A stretch of 14,820 bases of DNA, taken from NCBI GenBank assembly GCA_016211095.1, contig JACQSW010000060.1, positions 1-14,820 on the forward strand, given 5' to 3'. The notes under the pieces are model-generated. The model was not told the origin of the DNA, did not search any database, and was given only the letters and a program-made list of their open reading frames with translations. Position numbers and translations under genes: made by a program. The stretch is from Candidatus Woesearchaeota archaeon. Lineage in GTDB: Archaea; Nanobdellota; Nanobdellia; SCGC-AAA011-G17; GW2011-AR17. Positions 1-7,009 of this stretch are shown piece by piece (position 1 is the stretch's first letter; every line of letters starts with the position of its first letter).

Positions 1-1
1 A

Positions 2-646
2 AAAATAGGCAAAAAATTAGAGCGAGATATAAATGAATTTTATAAAGAAAAAATAAGAGAAGAATACGACAGAAATTCTTACCTTGAATTGGAATTTGAT
101 AAGTGTTTTGTTAAATTTTTGATGCCAAAAATTAGGGGTGGGGAGAAAGGCGCAAAAAAAAGATACGCAGGATTGATTGCAAAGGATGGGAAGGAAAAAA
201 TTGAATTTACTGGATTAGAAGCGAAAAGATCGGATTGGACTGAGCTAGCACAAAAATTTCAATATGAAATTCTTAATCGGGTGTTCCATAACCAAGAAGT
301 TATAGCATTCATAAAAGGATTTGTTGCAAAATTAACAAAAGGGGAATTGGATAGCCTGCTTGTTTACAAAAAATCAATGCGCAAAGAGCTGGAAGATTAC
401 ACTAAAATCACGCCTCAACACGTGAAAGCAGCTAGGAAAATGGAAAAAATTGAAAGTAGGAGCATCGAATATGTTATGACTGAGGATGGACCTGAACCGA
501 TACAAAATCTCCAGCACAAAATAGACTATCAGCATTACATCAACAAACAACTCAAGCCCATAGCGGATTCTATCCTCTGTTTTTTTAACAAAACATTTGA
601 AGAAGTTATAGCTGGTTCAAAGCAGACGAACCTGTCAAATTATTGA
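2..646 (+). CDS. polB: DNA polymerase family B, Pol II type, C-terminal fragment
   Basis: Partial gene: the frame is open from the left edge, so the polymerase active site and exonuclease lie outside the window; 214 residues of the thumb/C-terminal end remain. The reading matches my memory of E. coli Pol II: a run ending FLMPKIRG, then KKRYAGLI, a GLE..RSDW segment, a GELD..LVYKK segment, KITPQHVKAAR, and DGPEP followed by DYQHYINKQLKPIADSI. Family B polymerases use this region to grip duplex DNA. The last residues, QTNLSNY, have the Q-x-x-L-x-x-aromatic spacing of a degenerate PCNA-binding motif, where E. coli Pol II ends in a clamp-binding QLGLF. An internal TTG at 89 is not the real start because homologous sequence continues upstream of it. 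The 3' end overlaps the convergent nuclease gene by 7 bases. Family assignment is strong; which archaeal PolB group it belongs to is uncertain. Confidence 0.9.
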   Translation, partial: KIGKKLERDINEFYKEKIREEYDRNSYLELEFDKCFVKFLMPKIRGGEKGAKKRYAGLIAKDGKEKIEFTGLEAKRSDWTELAQKFQYEILNRVFHNQEVIAFIKGFVAKLTKGELDSLLVYKKSMRKELEDYTKITPQHVKAARKMEKIESRSIEYVMTEDGPEPIQNLQHKIDYQHYINKQLKPIADSILCFFNKTFEEVIAGSKQTNLSNY

Positions 647-1311
647 AAATCATCTAAATTTTTATAGTTTGGCAAACTTTTAATTTGAGGCTGAAATATG
701 AATGCGTAGTTTTCGTCGAAGTAACCGCACCTAAAATTTTCTAAAGGTATGCCTGCTCTTTTGCTTAGCATTAACGCATAAAAATAAACTTGTGTTGTTG
801 CAAAAAGCTCTTTCTGTGCAGAAGGCTTGTAGTCCCACACCCAAATTTTGTCCCCCTCAACTCTCAACAGGTCAATGTGGCCTGTTAGCGGCTTGTCTGT
901 TTTGAAAATCTTTTTGAAATTTGGCAATTCTTCAGGGAGAATCCAGATTGGGACTTCGACTGCTACGCTTTTATCATCATTCTCTAGCATAAAAACTTGG
1001 ACTTTTGAGTGGCGGCTGTTATACCTTGCTTCATTCTCTTTCAGCCCGAGGCTGGTTAAAGTGTTTACTTCGTGGCCCCAAACAGAAATGGTCGGCTGAG
1101 AAATCTTAAATTTTAGCGCTGAGCCCCTCGGCCCTTCTTCAAAATATTTGTTTGGGCAATTTTCAAAGACGTTGTACAAATAATCTTTGAGCCCGGAAAA
1201 ACCGTTGCTTAACAGCTTCTCAGCCTTTTGATTATGGACCCTATAATGGTAAAACCATCCGTGTTTAAAAGAAGTTTGTTGTATAATTCCCCATTCACCC
1301 CTTAATTCCAA
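640..1311 (-). CDS. PD-(D/E)XK (RecB/Cas4-like) nuclease
   Basis: A 223-residue protein whose C-terminal half carries the restriction-endonuclease-fold nuclease signature: GHIDLL with Asp147, then a strand ending WDYKP (Asp160, Lys162), and QVYFYALML (Gln174, Tyr176), the helix typical of RecB/Cas4-type members. These residues would bind the metal and cleave DNA. The N-terminal ~110 residues have no motif I recognise and there is no Cys cluster, so it is not a classic Cas4 with an Fe-S cluster. The only usable start is a TTG; the frame extends only about eight codons further upstream without ATG or GTG, and no clear Shine-Dalgarno is visible. It converges on and overlaps the polymerase gene by 7 bases, and a DNA repair or replication role is a reasonable inference. 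Substrate and partner are unknown. Confidence 0.75.
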   Translation of the reverse strand: MELRGEWGIIQQTSFKHGWFYHYRVHNQKAEKLLSNGFSGLKDYLYNVFENCPNKYFEEGPRGSALKFKISQPTISVWGHEVNTLTSLGLKENEARYNSRHSKVQVFMLENDDKSVAVEVPIWILPEELPNFKKIFKTDKPLTGHIDLLRVEGDKIWVWDYKPSAQKELFATTQVYFYALMLSKRAGIPLENFRCGYFDENYAFIFQPQIKSLPNYKNLDDFQ

Positions 1312-1368
1312 AGAAGGGAAAGAACAATCTGCTAATTAAGTTTGCGGTGAAAGCATTTTGAAGTAATG

Positions 1369-1377
1369 TATTTAAAT
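1369..1377 (+). promoter_or_regulatory. TATA box for the surface protein gene
   Basis: TATTTAAAT lies about 27-35 bases before the ATG at 1404, a typical archaeal distance giving a transcript start near 1396-1400. GGTGAT at 1398-1403 abuts the start codon, closer than a normal Shine-Dalgarno, so the mRNA may have only a few leader bases. Confidence 0.55.
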
Positions 1378-1403
1378 CTAGACCACTATAAAAATAGGGT
1401 GAT

Positions 1404-3479
1404 ATGAAAGGCATTTCTCCATTAATCGCCACTGTGATTATTATTTTGATTGTTGTGGTTATTGCGGTGGCAGTATTTCTTTGGGGCGATAAGCTTGTGG
1501 AGAAGATTAAGGAGAGGCAGGAAGTAGCTCAAAATGAGTTGCTGTGTTCGAGTATTAATTTTGAATTTAAACAAGCCTGCACGCGAAACAGCCAGCTTAA
1601 TCTTTTAATAGAAAATAAGTGGGACAAAGAGATAGTTTCAGAGTTGTTTAGGCTTCGGGGGGAATTGGATACATCGCTTCAGAATGGTTCCAAATTAATT
1701 AGTTCGTTTGGTTTAGAGAATTTTGTTCTCCCCTATGACCAGTCAATTACAGGTTCTTTGGGTCAATTAGAGGTTATCCCTTCAATTAAAACAAAAGATG
1801 GTTTTTATACTTGTAAAAATTTTTTGGCGACTCCAATAAAGGAATGCCCCTGTCCAGTTGAGGGTTTGGAAATATCTTGTGGCAAAGGTGTTGGGGTATG
1901 CGCCTTTGGCAAACAGGCATGCCAGGGTGGGAAATGGACAAACTGCTCTTCCCCTATTCAGCCATTGCCAGAAGTGTGCAACTATTTGGATGACGATTGC
2001 GATGGAAGCATCGATGAAACTTGCAACTGTATTGAAGGAGACACAAAGAGTTGCGGTTCTGATGTTGGGGAATGTGTTAGTGGACGGCAGGTTTGCGCAA
2101 ATGGGAAGTGGGGCGACTGCTTAAATGCGATGATGCCTGTGCAGGAAATTTGCGACAAAAAAGATAACAGTTGCGATGGCGCAATAGATGAAGTGTGTGA
2201 ATGTGAAGAAACGAGCCGGGTTTGCGGGCCAACACTACCCAATGGGTCGTTAAACATGAGAGGGATATGCAAATCTGGTGCGCAGCCTTGCAACTCAGGA
2301 TTTTGGGGTGAATGTTCAGGCGGTGTTTTTCCACAAAAAAGGGAGTGCACATCTGACTTAGACAATGATTGTAATAGCAAATCTGATTTGGACGATGCAA
2401 AAAGGCTGATATCAAATGCTCCCGGAGCGCAATACAAGCCAGATATATACGGTAATATTATTGTTTGGGTAGATACGCGGGGGTATGTACAAAGTCAGGG
2501 GTCAATGTCAAATATTTACATGTATGATTTAACAACAAAAAGTGAAACAAGAATAACAGATGAGTACACTACCCAGTCGGAGCCGAGAGTTTACGGCAAC
2601 GTTATCGTTTGGGAAGATCAGAGAAATGGAAACCGCGATATTTATATGTATGATCTAACAACAAGGACAGAAACACAGGTAACTACAGATCCCCCAGAGT
2701 GGATCGCAGATCCTAACAAAAAAGATTACTTATACCAATTCCGCCCTGATGTGTATAATAACCTAATTGTTTGGGAGGATAGTAGGAATGGGCCCTACAA
2801 CTCTGACATTTATATGTGTAACTTAAGCAAGAATGGGCAAAGCGGCGGATGCTTAGCAAACGACGCAAAAACGCAAGTAACATCTAACACAAGGGCAGAC
2901 ACCTATCCTAAAATATATGGAAACGTAATCGTTTGGGAGTATGATTTATCTAATTTTCCTCTACATTCAGAGATTTATATGTGTGACTTAAGCAAGAATG
3001 GGCAAAGCGGTGGATGTTTAGCAGGCGATACAAAAACGCAAGTAACAAAATTAGTTTTTTTGTTTTCGGGTAACTCACTGGATTCACGCACCCCAGACAT
3101 ATATGATAACTTAATTGTTTGGCAAGGAACCTCGGATTTAAATAAGGATAACATAACCGACACCACCGATATTTATATGTGTGACTTAAATAAGAACGGG
3201 CAAAACGGCGGCTGCTTAGCAAATGATGCAAAAACACAAATAACACAAACAATACCATATGACCAATTGCCTAAAGTTGATGGGGAAATTATAATTTATT
3301 TCACTACTCCTCCCGGTGGTGGGAATTATACTTTCTATATGTATAACATACCAAGCCAAACTTTTAATAGGATAGCAAGCTCAACAGACCCGTTGCCAGC
3401 TTATTTTGAAATTTTTGAAAACAAAATAGCCTACTCAAACAGCACATACGACCTTTATTTGTACACCCCGAGATGTTAA
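1404..3479 (+). CDS. Secreted pilin-like protein with MopE repeats and a seven-bladed beta-propeller
   Basis: 691 residues in three parts. (1) MKG then ISPLIATVIIILIVVVIAV: a class III (archaeal type IV pilin) signal; prepilin peptidase would cut after Gly3, leaving a hydrophobic helix (about 7-27) as anchor or filament core. (2) Residues ~148-332 hold three Cys-rich repeats, each with a C-x-x-G-x-W-x-x-C segment and an acidic loop: LDDDCDGSIDE (195-205), KKDNSCDGAIDE (252-263), LDNDCNSKSD (319-328). They resemble the MopE-type putative metal-binding motif. (3) Residues ~340-690 form seven repeats of the type P-x-[IV]-Y-x-N-x-IVW ... D-IYM-x-[DN]-L ... T-x-[IV]-T, as in TolB/WD-like propellers; seven copies would close one propeller. 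Blades 3-5 carry a paired-Cys insertion (C-x-L-x-KNGQ-x-GGCLA). A surface role in binding or adhesion is inferred. The polypeptide ends in Cys. ATG start supported by the signal sequence. Confidence 0.85.
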   Translation: MKGISPLIATVIIILIVVVIAVAVFLWGDKLVEKIKERQEVAQNELLCSSINFEFKQACTRNSQLNLLIENKWDKEIVSELFRLRGELDTSLQNGSKLISSFGLENFVLPYDQSITGSLGQLEVIPSIKTKDGFYTCKNFLATPIKECPCPVEGLEISCGKGVGVCAFGKQACQGGKWTNCSSPIQPLPEVCNYLDDDCDGSIDETCNCIEGDTKSCGSDVGECVSGRQVCANGKWGDCLNAMMPVQEICDKKDNSCDGAIDEVCECEETSRVCGPTLPNGSLNMRGICKSGAQPCNSGFWGECSGGVFPQKRECTSDLDNDCNSKSDLDDAKRLISNAPGAQYKPDIYGNIIVWVDTRGYVQSQGSMSNIYMYDLTTKSETRITDEYTTQSEPRVYGNVIVWEDQRNGNRDIYMYDLTTRTETQVTTDPPEWIADPNKKDYLYQFRPDVYNNLIVWEDSRNGPYNSDIYMCNLSKNGQSGGCLANDAKTQVTSNTRADTYPKIYGNVIVWEYDLSNFPLHSEIYMCDLSKNGQSGGCLAGDTKTQVTKLVFLFSGNSLDSRTPDIYDNLIVWQGTSDLNKDNITDTTDIYMCDLNKNGQNGGCLANDAKTQITQTIPYDQLPKVDGEIIIYFTTPPGGGNYTFYMYNIPSQTFNRIASSTDPLPAYFEIFENKIAYSNSTYDLYLYTPRC
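2815..3245 (+). repeat. Three 68-base intragenic repeats in the propeller
   Basis: Near-identical 68-base units at 2815-2882, 2980-3047 and 3178-3245 encode the blade ending C-x-L-x-KNGQ-x-GGCLA-x-D-x-KTQ-[IV]-T. DNA similarity extends into synonymous positions, pointing to recent duplication or gene conversion of these blades compared with the more diverged blades 1, 2, 6 and 7. Confidence 0.85.
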
Positions 3480-3489
3480 ATGTTCTAGG

Positions 3490-3496
3490 TTTTTTT
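3490..3496 (+). terminator. Poly-T terminator after the surface protein gene
   Basis: Seven consecutive T lie 11 bases after the stop codon at 3479, followed by further T-rich sequence to about 3520. Archaeal RNA polymerase commonly stops at such U-runs without needing a hairpin. The next promoter follows at 3571. Confidence 0.5.
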
Positions 3497-3570
3497 CAAA
3501 TATAACCTCTTTCTTCCTTCAAACCCAAGCTTAAAAATCAGACCAGTACAAAGGCCATTTCAACAAAAAT

Positions 3571-3579
3571 CTTTTTAAG
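3571..3579 (+). promoter_or_regulatory. TATA box for the small protein / FEN1 / Trm5 operon
   Basis: CTTTTTAAG preceded by the A-rich ACAAAAA predicts a transcript start near 3600-3605. The 49 bases 3561-3609 align without gaps to 13241-13289 with 36 identities, covering A-rich tract, TATA box, GGAAGC and GTGGAGA. A second TATA-like run, TTAAAAAT at 3531-3538, might give an upstream start. Confidence 0.55.
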
Positions 3580-3602
3580 GCGGAAGCACCAACACTTTTA
3601 GC

Positions 3603-3640
3603 GTGGAGATGAGGCATCATAATCAGCCTCGTTCAGCCAC
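3603..3640 (+). promoter_or_regulatory. Leader hairpin at the predicted 5' end of the FEN1 operon mRNA
   Basis: GTGG (3603-3606) can pair with CCAC (3637-3640), and ATGAGGC (3609-3615) with GCCTCGT (3626-3632, one T-G pair), separated by small internal loops and a 10-base terminal loop. It would sit at the very start of the transcript if the TATA box at 3571 is used, and it contains an ATG (3609) in a different frame from the downstream gene. It may protect the mRNA or control initiation; neither role is proven. Confidence 0.45.
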
Positions 3641-3643
3641 CTT

Positions 3644-3979
3644 TTGGCCAGAAAAAAAATGGAAGAAGGCAGATTGCAAAAACTTGTAAGATTGGCAAAA
3701 GAAAATAATTGCAAGAATGTGGAGATACATTTCGGCAAAGATTTACTGCAAGGCAGGTCATATATACAATATAAGAGTGGCAGCGATTTGTTGATGGAAG
3801 AAAAAAGCGAAGCGGATACTTATGAGCTTTTGCAGCGGGCTCAATGCGCTGGAAGGGTGCTTAAACAAGCCCGAATTGATTCTGAAATTTTTTTGGGAAA
3901 AGAGTTTTCTTTGAAAAAGCATAAGGATATGTTGGCAAAGATTTATGCTGAGCACGTATTAAAAGAAAAAGATGATTGA
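3644..3979 (+). CDS. Small charged protein of unknown function, first gene of FEN1 operon
   Basis: I do not recognise this protein (111 residues from TTG at 3644; 106 from ATG at 3659). It is rich in Lys and Glu, with predicted helices, a central FGKDLLQGRSYIQYKSG stretch and no Cys cluster, signal peptide or membrane segment. Neither start has a visible Shine-Dalgarno, and an A8 run at 3652-3659 lies exactly where a different frame, opened by ATG at 3609, meets this one. A one-base slip there would join a 17-residue N-terminal extension to the protein. The stop codon is 3 bases before the FEN1 start, so co-transcription and perhaps coupled translation are likely. A link to DNA replication or repair is inferred only from position. 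Confidence 0.65.
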   Translation: MARKKMEEGRLQKLVRLAKENNCKNVEIHFGKDLLQGRSYIQYKSGSDLLMEEKSEADTYELLQRAQCAGRVLKQARIDSEIFLGKEFSLKKHKDMLAKIYAEHVLKEKDD

Positions 3980-3982
3980 AAA

Positions 3983-5002
3983 GTGGGCGTAAACATAACT
4001 GAACTTTTACCTGTAAACAATTTGAAATGGGAAGCCTTAACCGGAAAAATTGTTGCAGTAGACGCATATAACGTCCTTTACCAATTTTTGAGCTCAATAA
4101 GGCAGAGGGATGGCACCTCGCTGATGGATTCGCAGGGAAGGGTCACTTCGCACCTTGTCGGGATATTTTCCCGTTTTACAAACCTTCTAAACAAAGGCAT
4201 TAAGCCATGCATCGTTTTTGACGGGAAACCTCCAGAGTTAAAATTGATGGAGAGGGAGAGGCGGCGCAAGCTGAAGCATGAAGCGAAAGAAAAGTATGAA
4301 GAAGCAAAACAGGAAGAAAACTTGGAAGGGATGTACAAATACTCCAAACGGCTAACTTTCCTCAATGAAGAAATGATTAACGAGTCAAAAGAGCTGATTA
4401 AAGCAATGGGCATGCCAGTAATCCAAGCGCCCTCAGAAGCGGAGGCCCAGGCAGCCTTTATGTGCAAAAAAAATGATGTGTGGGCAGTGGCCTCGCAAGA
4501 CGCAGACACGCTCCTCTTCGGAGCTCAGCGCCTCGTAAGAAACCTCACTCTTTCGGAAAAAAGGAGATTAGGCTCAGGCAGCTTTGTTTATATCTCACCA
4601 GAAATCATAGAGTTAAAAGAAGTTTTAGGCAAGCTCGGCATAACACACGACCAACTAATAGTTTTAGGCATCCTAATAGGCACAGACTTCAACATTGGGG
4701 GAATAAAAGGGATCGGGCCAAGGAAGGCGCTGCAGCTGGTGCAAAGCGGAAAAAAATTTGAAACAATCTTTAAAGAGCTGAACGCGGATTTTGATTGGCA
4801 AGAAGTGTTTGATTTGTTCAAAAAAATTCCCACAACAGAAGACTACAATTTGGATTTCAAGAAGGTTGACGCTCAAAAAATAAGGGAACTCCTAATAGAG
4901 GAGCACGACTTTTCTGAAGAGAGGGTGGAAAGCACCTTGAAAAAAATTTTTGATGAAAAAGAAAAAGCAAAGCAGGCAGGCTTAAACGAGTGGTTCAAAT
5001 GA
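3983..5002 (+). CDS. fen: Flap endonuclease 1 (FEN1)
   Basis: Structure-specific nuclease that removes 5' flaps during Okazaki fragment maturation and repair. The 339 residues have normal archaeal FEN1 length. N-domain: VAVDAYN (Asp27) and CIVFDGKPPELK (Asp80). I-domain: APSEAEAQAA (Glu152, Glu154) and ASQDADTLLFG (Asp173, Asp175), then GTDFNIGGIKGIGPRKAL (Asp235 plus the helix-hairpin-helix GIKGIGP). All the metal-binding acidic residues are present. The C-terminus QAGLNEWF is a good PIP box (Gln331, Leu334, Trp337, Phe338), predicting binding to the sliding clamp PCNA. GTG at 3983 is chosen because it gives the conserved MG N-terminus, whose amino group and Gly2 matter in this family. It sits between the small unknown gene (3-base gap) and trm5 (4-base ATGA overlap). 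Confidence 0.97.
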   Translation: MGVNITELLPVNNLKWEALTGKIVAVDAYNVLYQFLSSIRQRDGTSLMDSQGRVTSHLVGIFSRFTNLLNKGIKPCIVFDGKPPELKLMERERRRKLKHEAKEKYEEAKQEENLEGMYKYSKRLTFLNEEMINESKELIKAMGMPVIQAPSEAEAQAAFMCKKNDVWAVASQDADTLLFGAQRLVRNLTLSEKRRLGSGSFVYISPEIIELKEVLGKLGITHDQLIVLGILIGTDFNIGGIKGIGPRKALQLVQSGKKFETIFKELNADFDWQEVFDLFKKIPTTEDYNLDFKKVDAQKIRELLIEEHDFSEERVESTLKKIFDEKEKAKQAGLNEWFK

Positions 5003-5847
5003 AGCCAACGACTCTGAAAGATAGGCTGAAAGGCAAGCTTAACGACGAGGAGCTAAAACTCTTGCCGTCCGCCTTGGACCTTCTTGGCTCGAGAGAAAAA
5101 GCTGTCGCAATTATAGAAATACCTAAAGAATTAAACAAGAAAGCAAAACTGATAGCAGAATCTATACTTCAAATGCACAAGAACGTTAAGACCGTCTTGG
5201 TAAAGGCTTCTGAACGCGAAGGAGTTTTTCGCACAAGAAAACTTAAGTGGCTAGCCGGAGAAAAAAATTGTGTCGTAGCCCATAAAGAGTATGGCTGCTT
5301 GTTCAAATTGGACCCGAAAAAGGTTTATTTTTCTCAACGCGAATCAACAGAGAGGCAGCGAATTGCTGAGCAAGTAAAGCCTAGAGAAACAGTGATTGTG
5401 ATGTTTAGCGGCGTAGCCCCTTACGCTGTCATCATAGCAAAAAAACAGCCACTCATCGAGAAAGTTTACGCTGTCGAGCTTAATCCTGAAGGCCACAAAT
5501 TTGCTGAAGAAAACGTCAGGATAAACCATTTAGGGGCAAAAGTTTTTCCATTATTAGGGGATGTAAAAGAGGTTTGCCCCAAACTTGGGATTGTTGATAG
5601 GATAATTATGCCTTTGCCGAAAGGAGCTTACCAATTTCTCAACTTAGCTTTATCTTTATTAAACAAAGGGGGGGTTTTGCATTTTTATTATTGGGGCTCA
5701 GAACCAAACCTCTTCTTGGATGCGGAAAAGATTGTGAATGAAGAAGCCAAAAAAATGAACAAAAAAATAATAATCCTCAATGAGAAGAAGGTTTTGCCTT
5801 ACGGCCCAAAAAAATGGAAAATAGTCCTAGACGTATTAGTTTGCTGA
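4999..5847 (+). CDS. trm5: tRNA (guanine37-N1)-methyltransferase, Trm5 family
   Basis: Probably methylates G37 next to the anticodon of tRNAs using S-adenosylmethionine, which prevents frameshifting. Seen in the 282 residues: VFRTRKLKWLAG (73-87 region), FSQRESTER (111-119), the SAM loop VMFSGVAPY (134-142), YAVELNPEG (157-165), MPLPKGAYQFL (204-214) and VLPYGPKKWKIVLDV (265-279). All fit the Trm5/Tyw2 family (Met_10-type). It is shorter than the ~330 residues typical of M. jannaschii Trm5, so the N-terminal D1 domain appears reduced. PLP stands where many members have NLP. ATG at 4999 overlaps the FEN1 stop as ATGA and is preferred to the GTG at 4990. A Tyw2/Taw-type wyosine enzyme is the main alternative. 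The 3' end overlaps the convergent rlmE gene by 12 bases. Confidence 0.88.
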   Translation: MKPTTLKDRLKGKLNDEELKLLPSALDLLGSREKAVAIIEIPKELNKKAKLIAESILQMHKNVKTVLVKASEREGVFRTRKLKWLAGEKNCVVAHKEYGCLFKLDPKKVYFSQRESTERQRIAEQVKPRETVIVMFSGVAPYAVIIAKKQPLIEKVYAVELNPEGHKFAEENVRINHLGAKVFPLLGDVKEVCPKLGIVDRIIMPLPKGAYQFLNLALSLLNKGGVLHFYYWGSEPNLFLDAEKIVNEEAKKMNKKIIILNEKKVLPYGPKKWKIVLDVLVC

Positions 5848-6423
5848 ATCGTTTGGCTTGTAATACCTTAAACAAATAACGTAAGCTTCCCTGCTTTCGC
5901 GCCTTGAGCTTTGCGGCTTAAAAGTTTTGACAAATCGGAAGTACCTTTCAAAATTCTTGATAAAGCTGTCAAATCCTTCTCCAACAAAAACTTTGCAAAC
6001 AAAATTACCATGATTTTTTAAGAATCTCCTCGCTATCTTCAAGGATTTGTTGGCTAGTTCAACCGATTTTTCTACATCTATAATGTGGATGCCCGTTGTT
6101 TTCGGGGCCAAGTCGCTTATGACAGCATCAAATTCGCCGCGGATTTTTTCTAAAGTTTTTTCTTCAAAAACGTCGCCTTGCACAAATTCAGCGTTTTTTA
6201 TGGGCTCAATCTTTTTTTGGTCAACCCCAACCACCCTTCCTTCGGTTCCAACTATTTTTTGGGAGATTATCATCCATCCGCCTGGAAAGCAGCCTAAGTC
6301 TAGAACGCAATCTTTCTTCTTTATCACTGAATATTTCTTGTTTATTTCTTCAAGCTTGTACGCTGACCTCGCCCTCTTGTCCTCTTTTTGGGCTTTTTTT
6401 GTGTATTTGTCTCTCCAACCCAT
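5836..6423 (-). CDS. rlmE: 23S rRNA (uridine-2'-O)-methyltransferase RlmE/FtsJ
   Basis: Methylates the 2'-OH of a uridine in the large-subunit rRNA A-loop (U2552 in E. coli) during ribosome assembly; some archaeal FtsJ-family members act on tRNA instead. The 195 residues show the family's K-D-K-E catalytic tetrad: Lys23 in SAYKLEEI, Asp104 in ISDLAPKTTG, Lys144 in FVCKVF, Glu179 in SRREAYV-like SREAYV. The SAM-binding loop is LDLGCFPGGW (41-50) and the ribose-binding Asp is in GVDQKK (66-71). The length equals the bare catalytic domain, with no TRAM domain as found in some archaea. ATG start; only 1 base separates it from the stop of the preceding methyltransferase gene and no Shine-Dalgarno is seen, so translation is likely coupled. 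Confidence 0.95.
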   Translation of the reverse strand: MGWRDKYTKKAQKEDKRARSAYKLEEINKKYSVIKKKDCVLDLGCFPGGWMIISQKIVGTEGRVVGVDQKKIEPIKNAEFVQGDVFEEKTLEKIRGEFDAVISDLAPKTTGIHIIDVEKSVELANKSLKIARRFLKNHGNFVCKVFVGEGFDSFIKNFERYFRFVKTFKPQSSRRESREAYVICLRYYKPNDSAN

Positions 6424-6424
6424 T

Positions 6425-7006
6425 TTATTCTGCGTTATAAATTATGGAATGCTTCCCTTCTTTTTCAATTTTGCAATCATACTTTACAGGCCTTAAATTT
6501 TCTGTTATCGGCAAAGAGATTATTAGCACTTTTTTTCTTGCTATTTGGAGCAGGCTTCTTACTAAATGTTCTGCATAACTTTTCGGATTTTTTATGGCAA
6601 CCACATGGTAGCTTCCCTCAAATGTTTCGGATAAAACTTTTTCCCTTTTTTCATAAACCCTCGTTATTGGCGGATTAACGCAGACAACTTGGTCAAAGCT
6701 TTTTCTGTCAAAAGGAATATCCCTTATATCCCCTACTATCCCCCTTATTGATTTTTTTCTTAATATTTTTATGTACTCTTCTACGGAATCAAAGCCGACA
6801 ACGTTGTTATGCAGGCAGCCTAGCGAAGCTGGGCCGCATGCGACATCAAGGACGGATCCTTCCAAATTAAAACCTGCTTCTTCAATAAACTTTTTTGCGG
6901 TGTTGGGATAATTTCTTATATAAGAATGGTTAATGGGGATGGTTATTTTGATTTTGTCCCAGTCCACTTCTTCCATATTTTTTAAGAGCAATTCTAGCTT
7001 AACCAT
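6425..7006 (-). CDS. Class I SAM-dependent methyltransferase, substrate unknown
   Basis: 193 residues with a Rossmann methyltransferase core: motif I SVLDVACGPASLG (51-63), acidic motif II VVGFDSVEEY (69-78), GDIRDIPFD (92-100) and a motif IV reading VCVNPPI (108-114). The NPP element recalls amino-group N-methyltransferases of RNA, DNA or protein, although those normally have an aromatic residue after NPP and here it is Ile. No accessory RNA-binding domain is visible. It is the middle gene between the HerA-like ATPase (3-base gap) and rlmE (1-base gap); sharing an operon with rlmE makes an RNA substrate a reasonable guess, nothing more. GGAG within the end of the ATPase gene lies a suitable distance before the ATG. 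Confidence 0.8.
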   Translation of the reverse strand: MVKLELLLKNMEEVDWDKIKITIPINHSYIRNYPNTAKKFIEEAGFNLEGSVLDVACGPASLGCLHNNVVGFDSVEEYIKILRKKSIRGIVGDIRDIPFDRKSFDQVVCVNPPITRVYEKREKVLSETFEGSYHVVAIKNPKSYAEHLVRSLLQIARKKVLIISLPITENLRPVKYDCKIEKEGKHSIIYNAE

Positions 7007-7009
7007 CGT

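Noticed and set aside
1982..2437. Long reverse-strand open frames within the Cys-rich part of the surface protein gene
   Set aside because: Shadow of the forward gene, whose repeats and domain motifs are clear; the reverse translation is low-complexity Ser/Pro/Leu.
3603..3640. Hairpin considered as a tRNA or as a rho-independent-type terminator
   Set aside because: No cloverleaf, no T-loop GGTTCGA-type sequence, and no T-run after the stem; its position just after a TATA box fits a leader structure better.
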